Shown in pieces: positions 1 through 6,453 of a stretch of DNA of 15,062 nucleotides. Made by a program: the position numbers and the translations under genes. The notes beneath the pieces are model-generated. The model was given only the letters and a program-made list of their open reading frames with translations. It had not been told where the DNA came from and made no database searches. Source of the DNA: JADCCX01 sp031373545 (GTDB lineage: Bacteria > Pseudomonadota > Alphaproteobacteria > Rhizobiales > Beijerinckiaceae); assembly GCA_031373545.1 (NCBI GenBank), contig JANMMT010000036.1, forward strand, positions 1-15,062. The letters are read 5' to 3'. Within the stretch, counting starts at the first letter, position 1. Each line of letters starts with the position of its first letter.

Positions 1-1378
1 AATTGAAGAAGATTTTCTCGCGCTCTTTAGGAATAAAGTTCGTCTGACCCGCACGCACGGCGGCCATGGCTTTTTCCGCCAGTGGCTTGACGTTCATGTA
101 CCATTGCTCGGTGAGCCACGGCTCGATCACCACACCAGAGCGGTCGCCGTGCGGCACCATATGGGTGTGAGGCTCGATCTTGGCGAGCAGGCCCAGCGCG
201 TGCAGATCAGCGATCACCGCCTTGCGGCAATCGTAGCGATCAAGACCCCAGTATTGCCTAGGTACGTCTGCCTCCTCAATCTCATTGCCACCGAAAGCTT
301 CACCAGCCAGCATCCGTGCTTCGGCGGTGAACAAGTTGATCAGCGGCACGTTGTGGCGCTTGCCCACCTCGTAGTCATTGAAATCATGCGCCGCCGTGAT
401 CTTCACCGCGCCGGTACCTTTCTCGGGGTCGGCGTAGGTGTCGGCGATGACGGGGATCAGCCGGTCCACCAGGGGCAGGCGCACCCTTTTGCCGATCATC
501 CAGCCCAATGTTGCGTTGTCCGGGTGCACCGCCACTGCGCCGTCGCCCAGCATGGTTTCAGGCCGAGTCGTGGCGATGGTGATAACTTCTCCGGTCGCAT
601 TTCCTTGATCATCCACAAGGGGATAGTCAAAATAATACATATGCCCGCCCGGTTGCTTGTCGAGCAGCTTGAACAGCGCATCAAAATCAAGCGGCACGGC
701 CTCGGAGCCGTCTTTGGGGTTGCGCTCCCATTTGAACGACCCCTTCACCTCGCGCTGCTCGACCTCAAGGTCGGAGATGGCGGTCAGGAGCTTTGGATCC
801 CAGTTCACGAGGCGTCGATCTTTGTAGATCATACGCTTTCCATCGACTTCGGTATTATAGAGATCGACGAACACCTTGAGCACGGCCTGGGGCATTTGCC
901 CTGCCTCGCCATCCGCGCGGTTGCCCATGGTGAAGCGCTCACGCGACCAATCGCAGGTGGCGCCGAGGCGCTTCAACTGGTTGATTATCGTGCCGCCCGA
1001 TTCCTCTTTCCATTTCCAGACCTCATCGAGAAACGCCTCGCGGCCCATGTCGCGGCGGTTCCTGGGCGGCGTCTCGCTGGCCAACTTCTTCTCCACCATC
1101 ATCTGCGTGGCGATGCCGGCGTGGTCCGTGCCGGGCTGCCAGAGCACATCGCGGCCCTTCATGCGCCAATAGCGGCACAGCACATCCTGCAGCGTGTTGT
1201 TCAGCGCATGGCCGATGTGCAGCGAGCCCGTGACGTTGGGCGGCGGGATGACAATGCAGAAGCCCGGCGCATCGGCGCGGGATTTGCGCCCAGCCTTGAA
1301 CGCCTCGGCTTCGGCCCACGCCGCCGCCACGCGGGCCTCCACGGCAGCAGGTTCAAAGGTTTTATCCATTGTGGTCAT
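1..1378 (-). CDS. valS: Valine--tRNA ligase (ValRS), N-terminal part; gene runs off the left edge
   Basis: Class Ia aminoacyl-tRNA synthetase that charges tRNA-Val in the cytoplasm and edits mischarged threonine. The visible 459 codons carry the ATP-binding signature PNVTGSLHIGHA near residues 45-57, followed by GTDHAGIATQ. The inserted editing (CP1) domain shows TTRPETMLGDGAVAVHPDN near residues 265-285 and TAAHDFNDYEVG further on. The KMSKS loop and anticodon-binding domain lie beyond base 1, since the family is usually about 900-950 residues. Two in-frame ATGs occur, at 1378 and 1369. Neither has a strong ribosome site: a GGTG lies 6 bases before the first and a GGA 9 bases before the second, so the N-terminus is uncertain by three residues. 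It is the last visible gene of a minus-strand block and may have its own promoter, because a terminator-like hairpin lies just upstream. The long plus-strand open frame across it is a shadow. Confidence 0.97.
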   Translation of the reverse strand, partial: MTTMDKTFEPAAVEARVAAAWAEAEAFKAGRKSRADAPGFCIVIPPPNVTGSLHIGHALNNTLQDVLCRYWRMKGRDVLWQPGTDHAGIATQMMVEKKLASETPPRNRRDMGREAFLDEVWKWKEESGGTIINQLKRLGATCDWSRERFTMGNRADGEAGQMPQAVLKVFVDLYNTEVDGKRMIYKDRRLVNWDPKLLTAISDLEVEQREVKGSFKWERNPKDGSEAVPLDFDALFKLLDKQPGGHMYYFDYPLVDDQGNATGEVITIATTRPETMLGDGAVAVHPDNATLGWMIGKRVRLPLVDRLIPVIADTYADPEKGTGAVKITAAHDFNDYEVGKRHNVPLINLFTAEARMLAGEAFGGNEIEEADVPRQYWGLDRYDCRKAVIADLHALGLLAKIEPHTHMVPHGDRSGVVIEPWLTEQWYMNVKPLAEKAMAAVRAGQTNFIPKEREKIFFN

Positions 1379-1381
1379 TCC

Positions 1382-1415
1382 AAACACCAAAAGGACCGGT
1401 CTTGCCGGTCCCCCA
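1382..1415 (-). terminator. Terminator-like hairpin between popZ and valS
   Basis: On the minus strand a perfect 7-bp stem (GGACCGG, loop CAAGA, CCGGTCC; plus positions 1393-1411) is preceded by a run of G and followed at once by TTTTGGTGTTT. It lies between the popZ stop (1457) and the valS start (1378), as expected for an intrinsic terminator of popZ. The T-tract is interrupted, so partial read-through or attenuation into valS is possible. Confidence 0.55.
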
Positions 1416-1456
1416 TTCTCTTATTGTTGTGGCTAAACCGGACTGTGCAGCGTCCG

Positions 1457-2047
1457 TCAACGTCCGCCGCGCGCGACACGCTCGATTTCCGCCTTCACGA
1501 GGCGTTCGACGATGACGGGAAGGTTCTCGTCCAGCCAGGACTTGATCATGGGGCGCATCATGTCCTCGATCAGATTTTCCACGGTGCGGGAGTTCTTGGC
1601 AAAGACCGTGTTGGTCAATGAGGCGAAGGCCGAAGACACGGCCTGCCCCGCGTCGTTCGACAGGAGCCGGTCATTGGAAGGCACGGGCGGTTCCAGCATG
1701 GGAGAGGCCAGCGTGGGTGCTGACGTCTCATCTTCGAAAGAAGCCATGAGCGAATCGATGTCGTCCTGACCCTTGGGAAGGGCCGAATCTTCGAATGACA
1801 CGTCATTGTCGATGACGTCATCGGTGATGTAATGGGGATCGGGATCCGCTGGGCGATGGGCGCGGCGCGGCGCCAACTCCATGATCTCGTCGTCATCGGC
1901 AGGCAGAGGCTGTGCCGCGGCGGGCGCAGGTTGCGGAGCACCGGGTGCGGGCGCCGTCTTACTCTGGTCATCAGAGATGATCCGGCGAATCGAAGCCAGA
2001 ATCTCTTCCATCGAGGGATCGGCGGATTTGGACTGAGCCGCTGACAT
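1457..2047 (-). CDS. popZ: PopZ (DUF2497) polar organizing protein
   Basis: PopZ forms a self-assembled matrix at the cell pole of alphaproteobacteria and anchors ParB/centromere and polarity factors. The 196-residue protein has the two conserved ends of the family: an N-terminal helix MEEILASIRRIISDD at residues 13-27 and a C-terminal domain (about 140-196) with LTNTVFAKNSRTVENLIEDM, MRPMIKSWLDENLP and VERLVKAEIERVA, which in Caulobacter PopZ drives oligomerisation. Between them lies an acidic, proline-rich, low-complexity linker, also typical. Length is close to the 177 residues of the Caulobacter protein. I chose ATG 2047 because AAGGG lies about 10 bases upstream and the protein then begins MSAAQSKSADPS. 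A GTG at 2068 would add seven residues but has no clear ribosome site. The position between tolC and valS matches the usual alphaproteobacterial order. Confidence 0.93.
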   Translation of the reverse strand: MSAAQSKSADPSMEEILASIRRIISDDQSKTAPAPGAPQPAPAAAQPLPADDDEIMELAPRRAHRPADPDPHYITDDVIDNDVSFEDSALPKGQDDIDSLMASFEDETSAPTLASPMLEPPVPSNDRLLSNDAGQAVSSAFASLTNTVFAKNSRTVENLIEDMMRPMIKSWLDENLPVIVERLVKAEIERVARGGR

Positions 2048-2115
2048 GAATCGGATACCCTTGTGCACGCGAGAAAGAACTGAACCCGGCCCGAATCAAC
2101 AAGCCCTTGATGTGA

Positions 2116-2144
2116 GAATAAGATGCGCTTGGCTGTGTCAGCAA
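2116..2144 (-). promoter_or_regulatory. Candidate sigma70-type promoter for popZ
   Basis: On the minus strand TTGCTG (2144-2139) and TTATTC (2121-2116) are separated by exactly 17 bases, inside the 145-base gap between the tolC stop and the popZ start. The -10 box ends about 68 bases before the popZ ATG. Each box departs from consensus, so this is a spacing-supported guess. Confidence 0.3.
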
Positions 2145-2192
2145 CCGCTCGAATGGGGCAACATCAAGTTACCCACCGTCACGGACCAATCT

Positions 2193-3635
2193 TTACCGTC
2201 CGTCAGGGGTGGTGGTTCCGACCCATTTGTCGCGCACCTGCTCGTAATGCACCTTCGGATCATATTTGGGTGCGTTGAGCGCAAGCACCCGTGAGGAGAG
2301 CCGCCCGACCGACGAGAGCACGTTGTAAGATGCGACGACACGGTCGCGCTGCGCCGTCACAAGGTTGACGCGGGCGTTCAGCAATTCCTGCTGGGAGTTG
2401 AGCACGTCCAGCGTGGTGCGCTGGCCAACCTTAGCCTCCTCGCGCACGCCCGTGAGCGCGATTTCGGCCGCAGTGACCTGCGCGCGCGCGGCCTCGATCT
2501 GCGCCTTGGCCGAAACAAGCCCGCTCCACGAGGCGATCACGGCCTGGCGCACCACGTCGCGCTGCTGGTCAACCTCGATGCGGCGCTGACCAAGCGTCTG
2601 CTTGGCTTCGCGCACACGCGAGTAAACCTGCCCGCCTTCATAGATCGGCACCGACAAACGCGCGACCACGGACGCATTGAAATTGGACGTGTCGCTGGAA
2701 ATCGATTCGTAGCGCTTGCTGAGCGCACCTGACACGCTGACGGTGGGGTAAAGCTCGGATTCAACCACCTTCACCTGCAATTGCTGGGCATCGACGCCGT
2801 GCAATGTGGCAATGATAGCCGGGTGCTCGGAAAGCCCGACCAGCACGGCTGTGTCGAGATTCTTAGGCAGCAAGCGCTCGATCGGCGCGCCCGGTCCAAG
2901 GCGCTTGGGCTCGACGCCCACGCGCTGGCGGTAAGTGGCGATGCTGGCGCGCAGGTTGCCCTCGGCGACGCTGGCCTGAGACCGGGCCTGCGCCTGGCGT
3001 GCTTCCGATTGGGCAACATCGGTGCGGGTGACTTCCCCCACACGAAAACGATCCCGTGTCTGACGCAACTGCTCGTCCAATACCTCGACGTTGTTGCGCT
3101 GGAGATTGAGCAGTGCCGTATCGCGCAGCACGTTCATGTAGGCGGTGACGGCGTTGAGCAGGACATTCTGCTCGCTGTTGCGCAGGGTCTCGCGGGCGCC
3201 AAAAATGCGCGATTCCGCCGAGCGTGTGGAATTTTCGGTGCGAAAACCGTTGAAAAGGGTCTGATCGACCTGCACGCCCACCCCGCGCGGGATATAGTTG
3301 TCATCGGTGTACGTGCGGGCAGAACCGGGCGTGCGACGGGCAAAGCCCTCGGTAAAGACACGGCCCACATCGGCGGTGGCTGTGACGCGTGGGCGATAAC
3401 CCGAGAGCGCCTGCGGGACGCTTTCATCAACCGCGCGCACGCTGGCGCGCTGGGCGTTCAGTTCGGGATTGTTCACATAGGCGCGCGAGAGGGCACCCAT
3501 GAGTGTCTCCTGCGCCACGGCGGCCGAAGACGCTGAGATAGCGAACACCGAAAACGCCAGAGCATGACTGACAAAACGCGAGAGCAACTTCAACTCCAAT
3601 GCACGGCCATTTAGGCGCGCCGACACAAGGGTCAT
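2193..3635 (-). CDS. tolC: TolC-family outer membrane efflux/secretion channel
   Basis: Outer-membrane channel subunit that works as a trimer with inner-membrane pumps and adaptor proteins for drug efflux or type I secretion. An N-terminal signal peptide ends ...SASSAAVA|QE. The mature part begins with TLMGALSRAYVNNPELNAQR, the typical TolC start. Two OEP repeats follow, with long helical hairpins (NVEVLDEQLRQTRDRFRVGE; later VGQRTTLDVLNSQQELLNAR and VVASYNVLSSVGRLS). Length (480 residues) is normal. The start is open. ATG 3635 gives a long, basic n-region. TTG at 3587 has GGAG at a spacing of six and would give a compact 25-residue signal peptide beginning MLSRFVSHALAF. TTG 3662 has no ribosome site. 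The gene lies 120 bases downstream of the pcm-like gene and may have its own control region (half-sites at 3697-3723). Confidence 0.95.
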   Translation of the reverse strand: MTLVSARLNGRALELKLLSRFVSHALAFSVFAISASSAAVAQETLMGALSRAYVNNPELNAQRASVRAVDESVPQALSGYRPRVTATADVGRVFTEGFARRTPGSARTYTDDNYIPRGVGVQVDQTLFNGFRTENSTRSAESRIFGARETLRNSEQNVLLNAVTAYMNVLRDTALLNLQRNNVEVLDEQLRQTRDRFRVGEVTRTDVAQSEARQAQARSQASVAEGNLRASIATYRQRVGVEPKRLGPGAPIERLLPKNLDTAVLVGLSEHPAIIATLHGVDAQQLQVKVVESELYPTVSVSGALSKRYESISSDTSNFNASVVARLSVPIYEGGQVYSRVREAKQTLGQRRIEVDQQRDVVRQAVIASWSGLVSAKAQIEAARAQVTAAEIALTGVREEAKVGQRTTLDVLNSQQELLNARVNLVTAQRDRVVASYNVLSSVGRLSSRVLALNAPKYDPKVHYEQVRDKWVGTTTPDGR

Positions 3636-3696
3636 AGCCGACGCGTTCCGACCGGTAAACAAAACCTTAACTGCATTTTTGTGTCTGCGCCTGCCA

Positions 3697-3723
3697 TGAG
3701 AACGCTTCTCTCAAGGGGTGAGA
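3697..3723. promoter_or_regulatory. Alternating TGAGA/TCTCA half-sites upstream of tolC
   Basis: The gap before tolC holds TGAGA (3697-3701), TCTCA (3709-3713) and TGAGA (3719-3723). These give the perfect arm pair GAGAA-CGC-TTCTC (3698-3710) and TCTCA-AGGGG-TGAGA (3709-3723). This arrangement could bind a dimeric repressor, as is common for efflux genes. No regulator gene is adjacent, so function is inferred only. Confidence 0.3.
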
Positions 3724-3755
3724 CATAAAAGCGACAGATGCGCTGTGCCTGCCTG

Positions 3756-4418
3756 TCAGAGCGTGAAGCCGGGCCTTGCTGCAAAGGCAGCAAGCGGCGG
3801 AGCAGAAGCATCAAAAACAATGCGCTGACCGATTGTGTCGCCCGACCGCGTGAAGAGCGTCACGCGCCCTGCCCGCCCCTGACCGATGATGGCCACAAGA
3901 CGACCGCCATTTGCCAATGCCGCAAGCAGCGCATCTGGCGCAGCCGCGCACGCGCCGTTCACACAGATCGCGTCAAACGGTCCCTCGGAGGCAGCCGAAT
4001 CGAACGGGATCGTTGCCGTTGTCACGGCTGTCATGCCCTGCGCATCCAGTGTCTGGCGTGCCAGTCCTGTCAGGCCGACCGTTTCTTCGACCGCGTGAAC
4101 GCTGGCCCCCATCGCGTGCATCACGGCCGCGCTGTATCCTGATCCGCCCGCAACATCGAGCACGCGCGAACCCGCTTGCAGATCAAGGGCTTGCAGCATG
4201 CGGGCGAGCACCATGGGCTGCAGCAGCACGCGCTGCTCGCCCGTAGCGGCATGCACCGCAAGGGCCGTGTCCGTGTAGGCAAGGCCGCGCATGGCCTCCG
4301 GCACGAAGGCCTCGCGAGGGACCACCTCGATCGCTTCGAGCACGCAGGCGCTCGTCACATCGTAAGTGCGTATCTGTGTGTCCACCATGGTGCGGCGCTG
4401 GGCAGCCTGATCCAACAT
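3756..4418 (-). CDS. pcm: Protein-L-isoaspartate O-methyltransferase family protein (divergent)
   Basis: SAM-dependent methyltransferase of the PCMT family (PF01135), whose classical members methylate isoaspartyl residues in damaged proteins. From ATG 4418 the 220-residue protein opens MLDQAAQRRTMVDTQIRTYD, the usual start of the alphaproteobacterial branch. It has the SAM loop VLDVAGGSGYSAAV near residues 95-108, an acidic residue after the next strand (HAVEE), and FDAICVNGA as the post-I motif. Where E. coli Pcm has TISQPYMVARM, this protein has VLLQPMVLARM, so the conserved Ser of the substrate pocket is Leu; repair activity is therefore uncertain. I chose 4418 over ATG 4469 because AGAGGA lies 10 bases upstream and the longer form would start about 20 bases from the tRNA-Cys gene with no ribosome site. 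It is the first gene of the minus-strand block leading to tolC, popZ and valS. Confidence 0.85.
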   Translation of the reverse strand: MLDQAAQRRTMVDTQIRTYDVTSACVLEAIEVVPREAFVPEAMRGLAYTDTALAVHAATGEQRVLLQPMVLARMLQALDLQAGSRVLDVAGGSGYSAAVMHAMGASVHAVEETVGLTGLARQTLDAQGMTAVTTATIPFDSAASEGPFDAICVNGACAAAPDALLAALANGGRLVAIIGQGRAGRVTLFTRSGDTIGQRIVFDASAPPLAAFAARPGFTL

Positions 4419-4488
4419 GCGCCTCACATCCTCTGCCAGAAGCCGGGGTCCAGAAAGCCAGTATGTCATGCGTGATCAGCGGCAGCGT

Positions 4489-4562
4489 TGGAGGCCTCGC
4501 CCGGAATCGAACCGGGGTGCAAGGATTTGCAGTCCTCTGCGTAACCACTCCGCCACGAGGCC
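4489..4562 (-). tRNA. tRNA-Cys (anticodon GCA)
   Basis: On the minus strand the acceptor arms GGCCTCG (4562-4556) and CGAGGCC (4499-4493) pair fully. The anticodon loop reads CTGCAAA between GGA and TCC, giving GCA (Cys). The T arm is CCCGGTTCGATTCCGGG. The discriminator is T, and CCA is encoded (4491-4489), for 74 bases in all. It lies about 70 bases upstream of the pcm-like start and is divergent from tRNA-Asn. Confidence 0.98.
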
Positions 4563-4593
4563 AACCACGCTGCGGCAGGGCCGCGCCGCGCTC

Positions 4594-4622
4594 CTGTAGC
4601 AAGCAGTTGTGCATGAGCGCAA
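4594..4622 (-). promoter_or_regulatory. Candidate promoter of tRNA-Cys
   Basis: Minus-strand TTGCGC (4622-4617), a 17-base spacer and CTACAG (4599-4594) lie 31 bases before the tRNA 5' end. The spacing is ideal and the boxes resemble the TTGaCc / CtAtAt pattern seen in alphaproteobacteria. This rests on sequence pattern alone. Confidence 0.35.
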
Positions 4623-4737
4623 CAGCCGTTGCGGCAGATGACGGCGAATCTGCGATCGGCGTGATGCAATTCTCCGGACGATGGCGCATTGTTGCACCTT
4701 GCGGATGCCGGCCCGGGTGGTGTAGGAGCCACCGTAT

Positions 4738-4812
4738 TCCTCGATAGCTCAGCGGTAGAGCAATCGACTGTTAATCGATTGGTCGCAAGTTCGAATCTTG
4801 CTCGAGGAGCCA
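4738..4812 (+). tRNA. tRNA-Asn (anticodon GTT)
   Basis: Acceptor arms TCCTCGA (4738-4744) and TCGAGGA (4802-4808) pair fully. The D arm is GCTCAGCGGTAGAGC, the anticodon stem-loop CGACTGTTAATCG gives GTT (Asn), and the T arm carries TTCGAAT. Discriminator G and an encoded CCA end it at 4812, for 75 bases. A weak TTGCGG-16-TGTAGG (4699-4726) is the only promoter-like pattern upstream. Confidence 0.98.
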
Positions 4813-4818
4813 GTCCCC

Positions 4819-4833
4819 TGCATGGGGCATGCA
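4819..4833 (+). terminator. Small hairpin after tRNA-Asn, possible weak terminator or processing site
   Basis: TGCATG-GGG-CATGCA is a perfect 6-bp stem 7 bases after the tRNA 3' end. A run of C rather than T follows, so it is a poor intrinsic terminator. It could mark the transcript end or protect the precursor. Confidence 0.25.
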
Positions 4834-4949
4834 CCCCCCCTCACTTATGATTGATCTACATAGGTGCTCATCCGCTCTGCACATATACACGTATGCGGGT
4901 TACAGCCCCTGTTATCGCCTGCGCGGCGTCCGACGTGACCGGAGTGAGA

Positions 4950-6428
4950 ATGCAATCGCCGTCAGGCAGCCCATCAGAAGCCGAACGGCCCGTCATTGTC
5001 TGGTTCCGGGATGATCTGCGGCTCTGCGACAATCCGGCGCTGCATGCCGCTGCCTCGACCGGCCAGCGCGTGCTGGCGGTGTTCATACATGACGACGTCA
5101 CGCCGACGATCCGCAAACGCGGCGCGGCCGCGCGCTGGTGGCTGCATCACAGCCTGGCGCGCCTGCAGGCTGCGCTCGATGGCCAACTGCTGCTGCTGAG
5201 CGGTGCGGCAGAACCCGCGCTGCTGGCCCTTGCCACCAAGACTCAGGCCAGTGCGGTGTACTGGAACCGTCGGTACGGCCAGGGCGAACGCGCGGTGGAT
5301 GCCTCGATCAAGGACAAGCTGAAAAGCGACGGCGTCAACGCGCGCAGCTTCAACGGCGCGCTGCTCAATGAGCCGTGGGAGGTCAAAAGCAAGGTCGGCA
5401 CACCCATGAAGGTGTTCACGCCCTACTGGCGTGCGGCGCGCGACCGCGGTGAACCACCCGCTCCCCTGCCCGCCCCGGCGGCCCTCCTCTGCGCGGATTG
5501 GCCTGAGGGCTTGGGCATTGATCTTGCAGCGCTCAAGCTGCTTCCGACACAGCCTGATTGGTCCGGCGAGATGCAACAGGTCTGGCAGCCGGGGGAAGAG
5601 GGCGCGCGGGCAAACCTGGCGGCGTTTCTGGAAGGCGCGATCAAGAATTACGGCGACAACCGCAACCGCCCGGACCGCGTGTCCACCTCGCGGCTGTCCC
5701 CGCATCTGCGCTTTGGCGAAATCAGCCCCCGGCAGGTCTGGCACGCAACGCGCAGCGCATTTGCATCGGGTCAGGCACCCGCCAAGGAGTACGACGGCGA
5801 GAAATTCCTGACTGAAATCGGCTGGCGGGAGTTTTCCTACCATCTGTTGTATCAGTTCCCGCAGCTCGCCAACGCCAACTTCCAGCGCAAGTTCGATGCG
5901 TTTCCGTGGTCGGACGATGACAAGGCGCTCCGCGCCTGGCAGCGTGGCATGACCGGTTACCCCATTGTGGATGCAGGCATGCGCCAGTTGTGGCGCACGG
6001 GCTGGATGCACAACCGGGTGCGCATGGTCGTGGGCTCGTTTCTGGTGAAGCATCTCCTGCTGGATTGGCGCAAGGGCGAGGATTGGTTCTGGGACACGCT
6101 GGTGGATGCGGACCCCGCCAGCAACGCCGCGAGCTGGCAATGGGTGGCCGGTTCGGGCGCGGATGCAGCGCCGTATTTCCGCATCTTCGCGCCCGTGCTG
6201 CAGGGCGAGAAGTTCGACCCCGACGGCGCATACGTGCGCAAGTATGTGCCGGAGATCGCCAAGCTGCCCAACAAATTTCTGCACGCGCCGTGGAAAGCCC
6301 CGCATCCAGAACTTGCGCGCGCGGGTATTACGCTTGGGCTCACTTATCCGCACCCTATCGTGGTGCATGAAGAAGCGCGCGTGCGGGCCCTTGCGGCGTT
6401 CAAATCCATCTCGGCAGATGCCGGATGA
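4950..6428 (+). CDS. phrB: Class I deoxyribodipyrimidine photo-lyase
   Basis: Light-driven flavoenzyme that splits cyclobutane pyrimidine dimers in DNA. The 492-residue protein has the N-terminal antenna domain (VIVWFRDDLRLCDNPAL, residues 15-31) and the C-terminal FAD domain. The FAD domain shows GWREFSYHLL near 290, TGYPIVDAGMRQL and TGWMHNRVRM near 335-358, LLLDWRKGEDWFW near 370-382, and WQWVAGSGADAAPYFRIF near 395-412. Tryptophans in AWQRG, LDWRKG and WQWVAG match the E. coli electron-transfer triad W306/W359/W382. An Asn four residues before the last one matches the flavin-contacting N378. ATG 4950 is preferred because GGAG lies five bases upstream and the photolyase fold starts soon after. 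The frame is open back to 4851 but offers no better start. It is the first gene of a light/oxidative-stress operon, with the next ATG 25 bases after its stop. Confidence 0.97.
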   Translation: MQSPSGSPSEAERPVIVWFRDDLRLCDNPALHAAASTGQRVLAVFIHDDVTPTIRKRGAAARWWLHHSLARLQAALDGQLLLLSGAAEPALLALATKTQASAVYWNRRYGQGERAVDASIKDKLKSDGVNARSFNGALLNEPWEVKSKVGTPMKVFTPYWRAARDRGEPPAPLPAPAALLCADWPEGLGIDLAALKLLPTQPDWSGEMQQVWQPGEEGARANLAAFLEGAIKNYGDNRNRPDRVSTSRLSPHLRFGEISPRQVWHATRSAFASGQAPAKEYDGEKFLTEIGWREFSYHLLYQFPQLANANFQRKFDAFPWSDDDKALRAWQRGMTGYPIVDAGMRQLWRTGWMHNRVRMVVGSFLVKHLLLDWRKGEDWFWDTLVDADPASNAASWQWVAGSGADAAPYFRIFAPVLQGEKFDPDGAYVRKYVPEIAKLPNKFLHAPWKAPHPELARAGITLGLTYPHPIVVHEEARVRALAAFKSISADAG

Positions 6429-6453
6429 CGAACCTGAAGAAAGTGGATGATTG

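Noticed and set aside
104..1621. Long plus-strand open frame (505 codons) opposite valS
   Set aside because: The reverse strand encodes clear ValRS motifs (LHIGHA, TTRPETMLG). The plus frame has no recognisable domain and arises from GC-rich codon usage on the other strand.
2181..2203. ACGGAC/GTCCGT dyad at the tolC stop as a terminator
   Set aside because: The stem is only 6 bp with an 11-base loop, includes the last codons and has no T-tract on the minus strand.
4489..4812. tRNA pair as an integration site for a genomic island
   Set aside because: No integrase, no repeated tRNA 3' end and no mobile genes are visible. The flanking genes are ordinary chromosomal functions.
4466..4834. Small ORFs on both strands spanning the two tRNA genes
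   Set aside because: They cross tRNA-Cys and tRNA-Asn, which are fully supported by cloverleaf pairing, so coding there is implausible.
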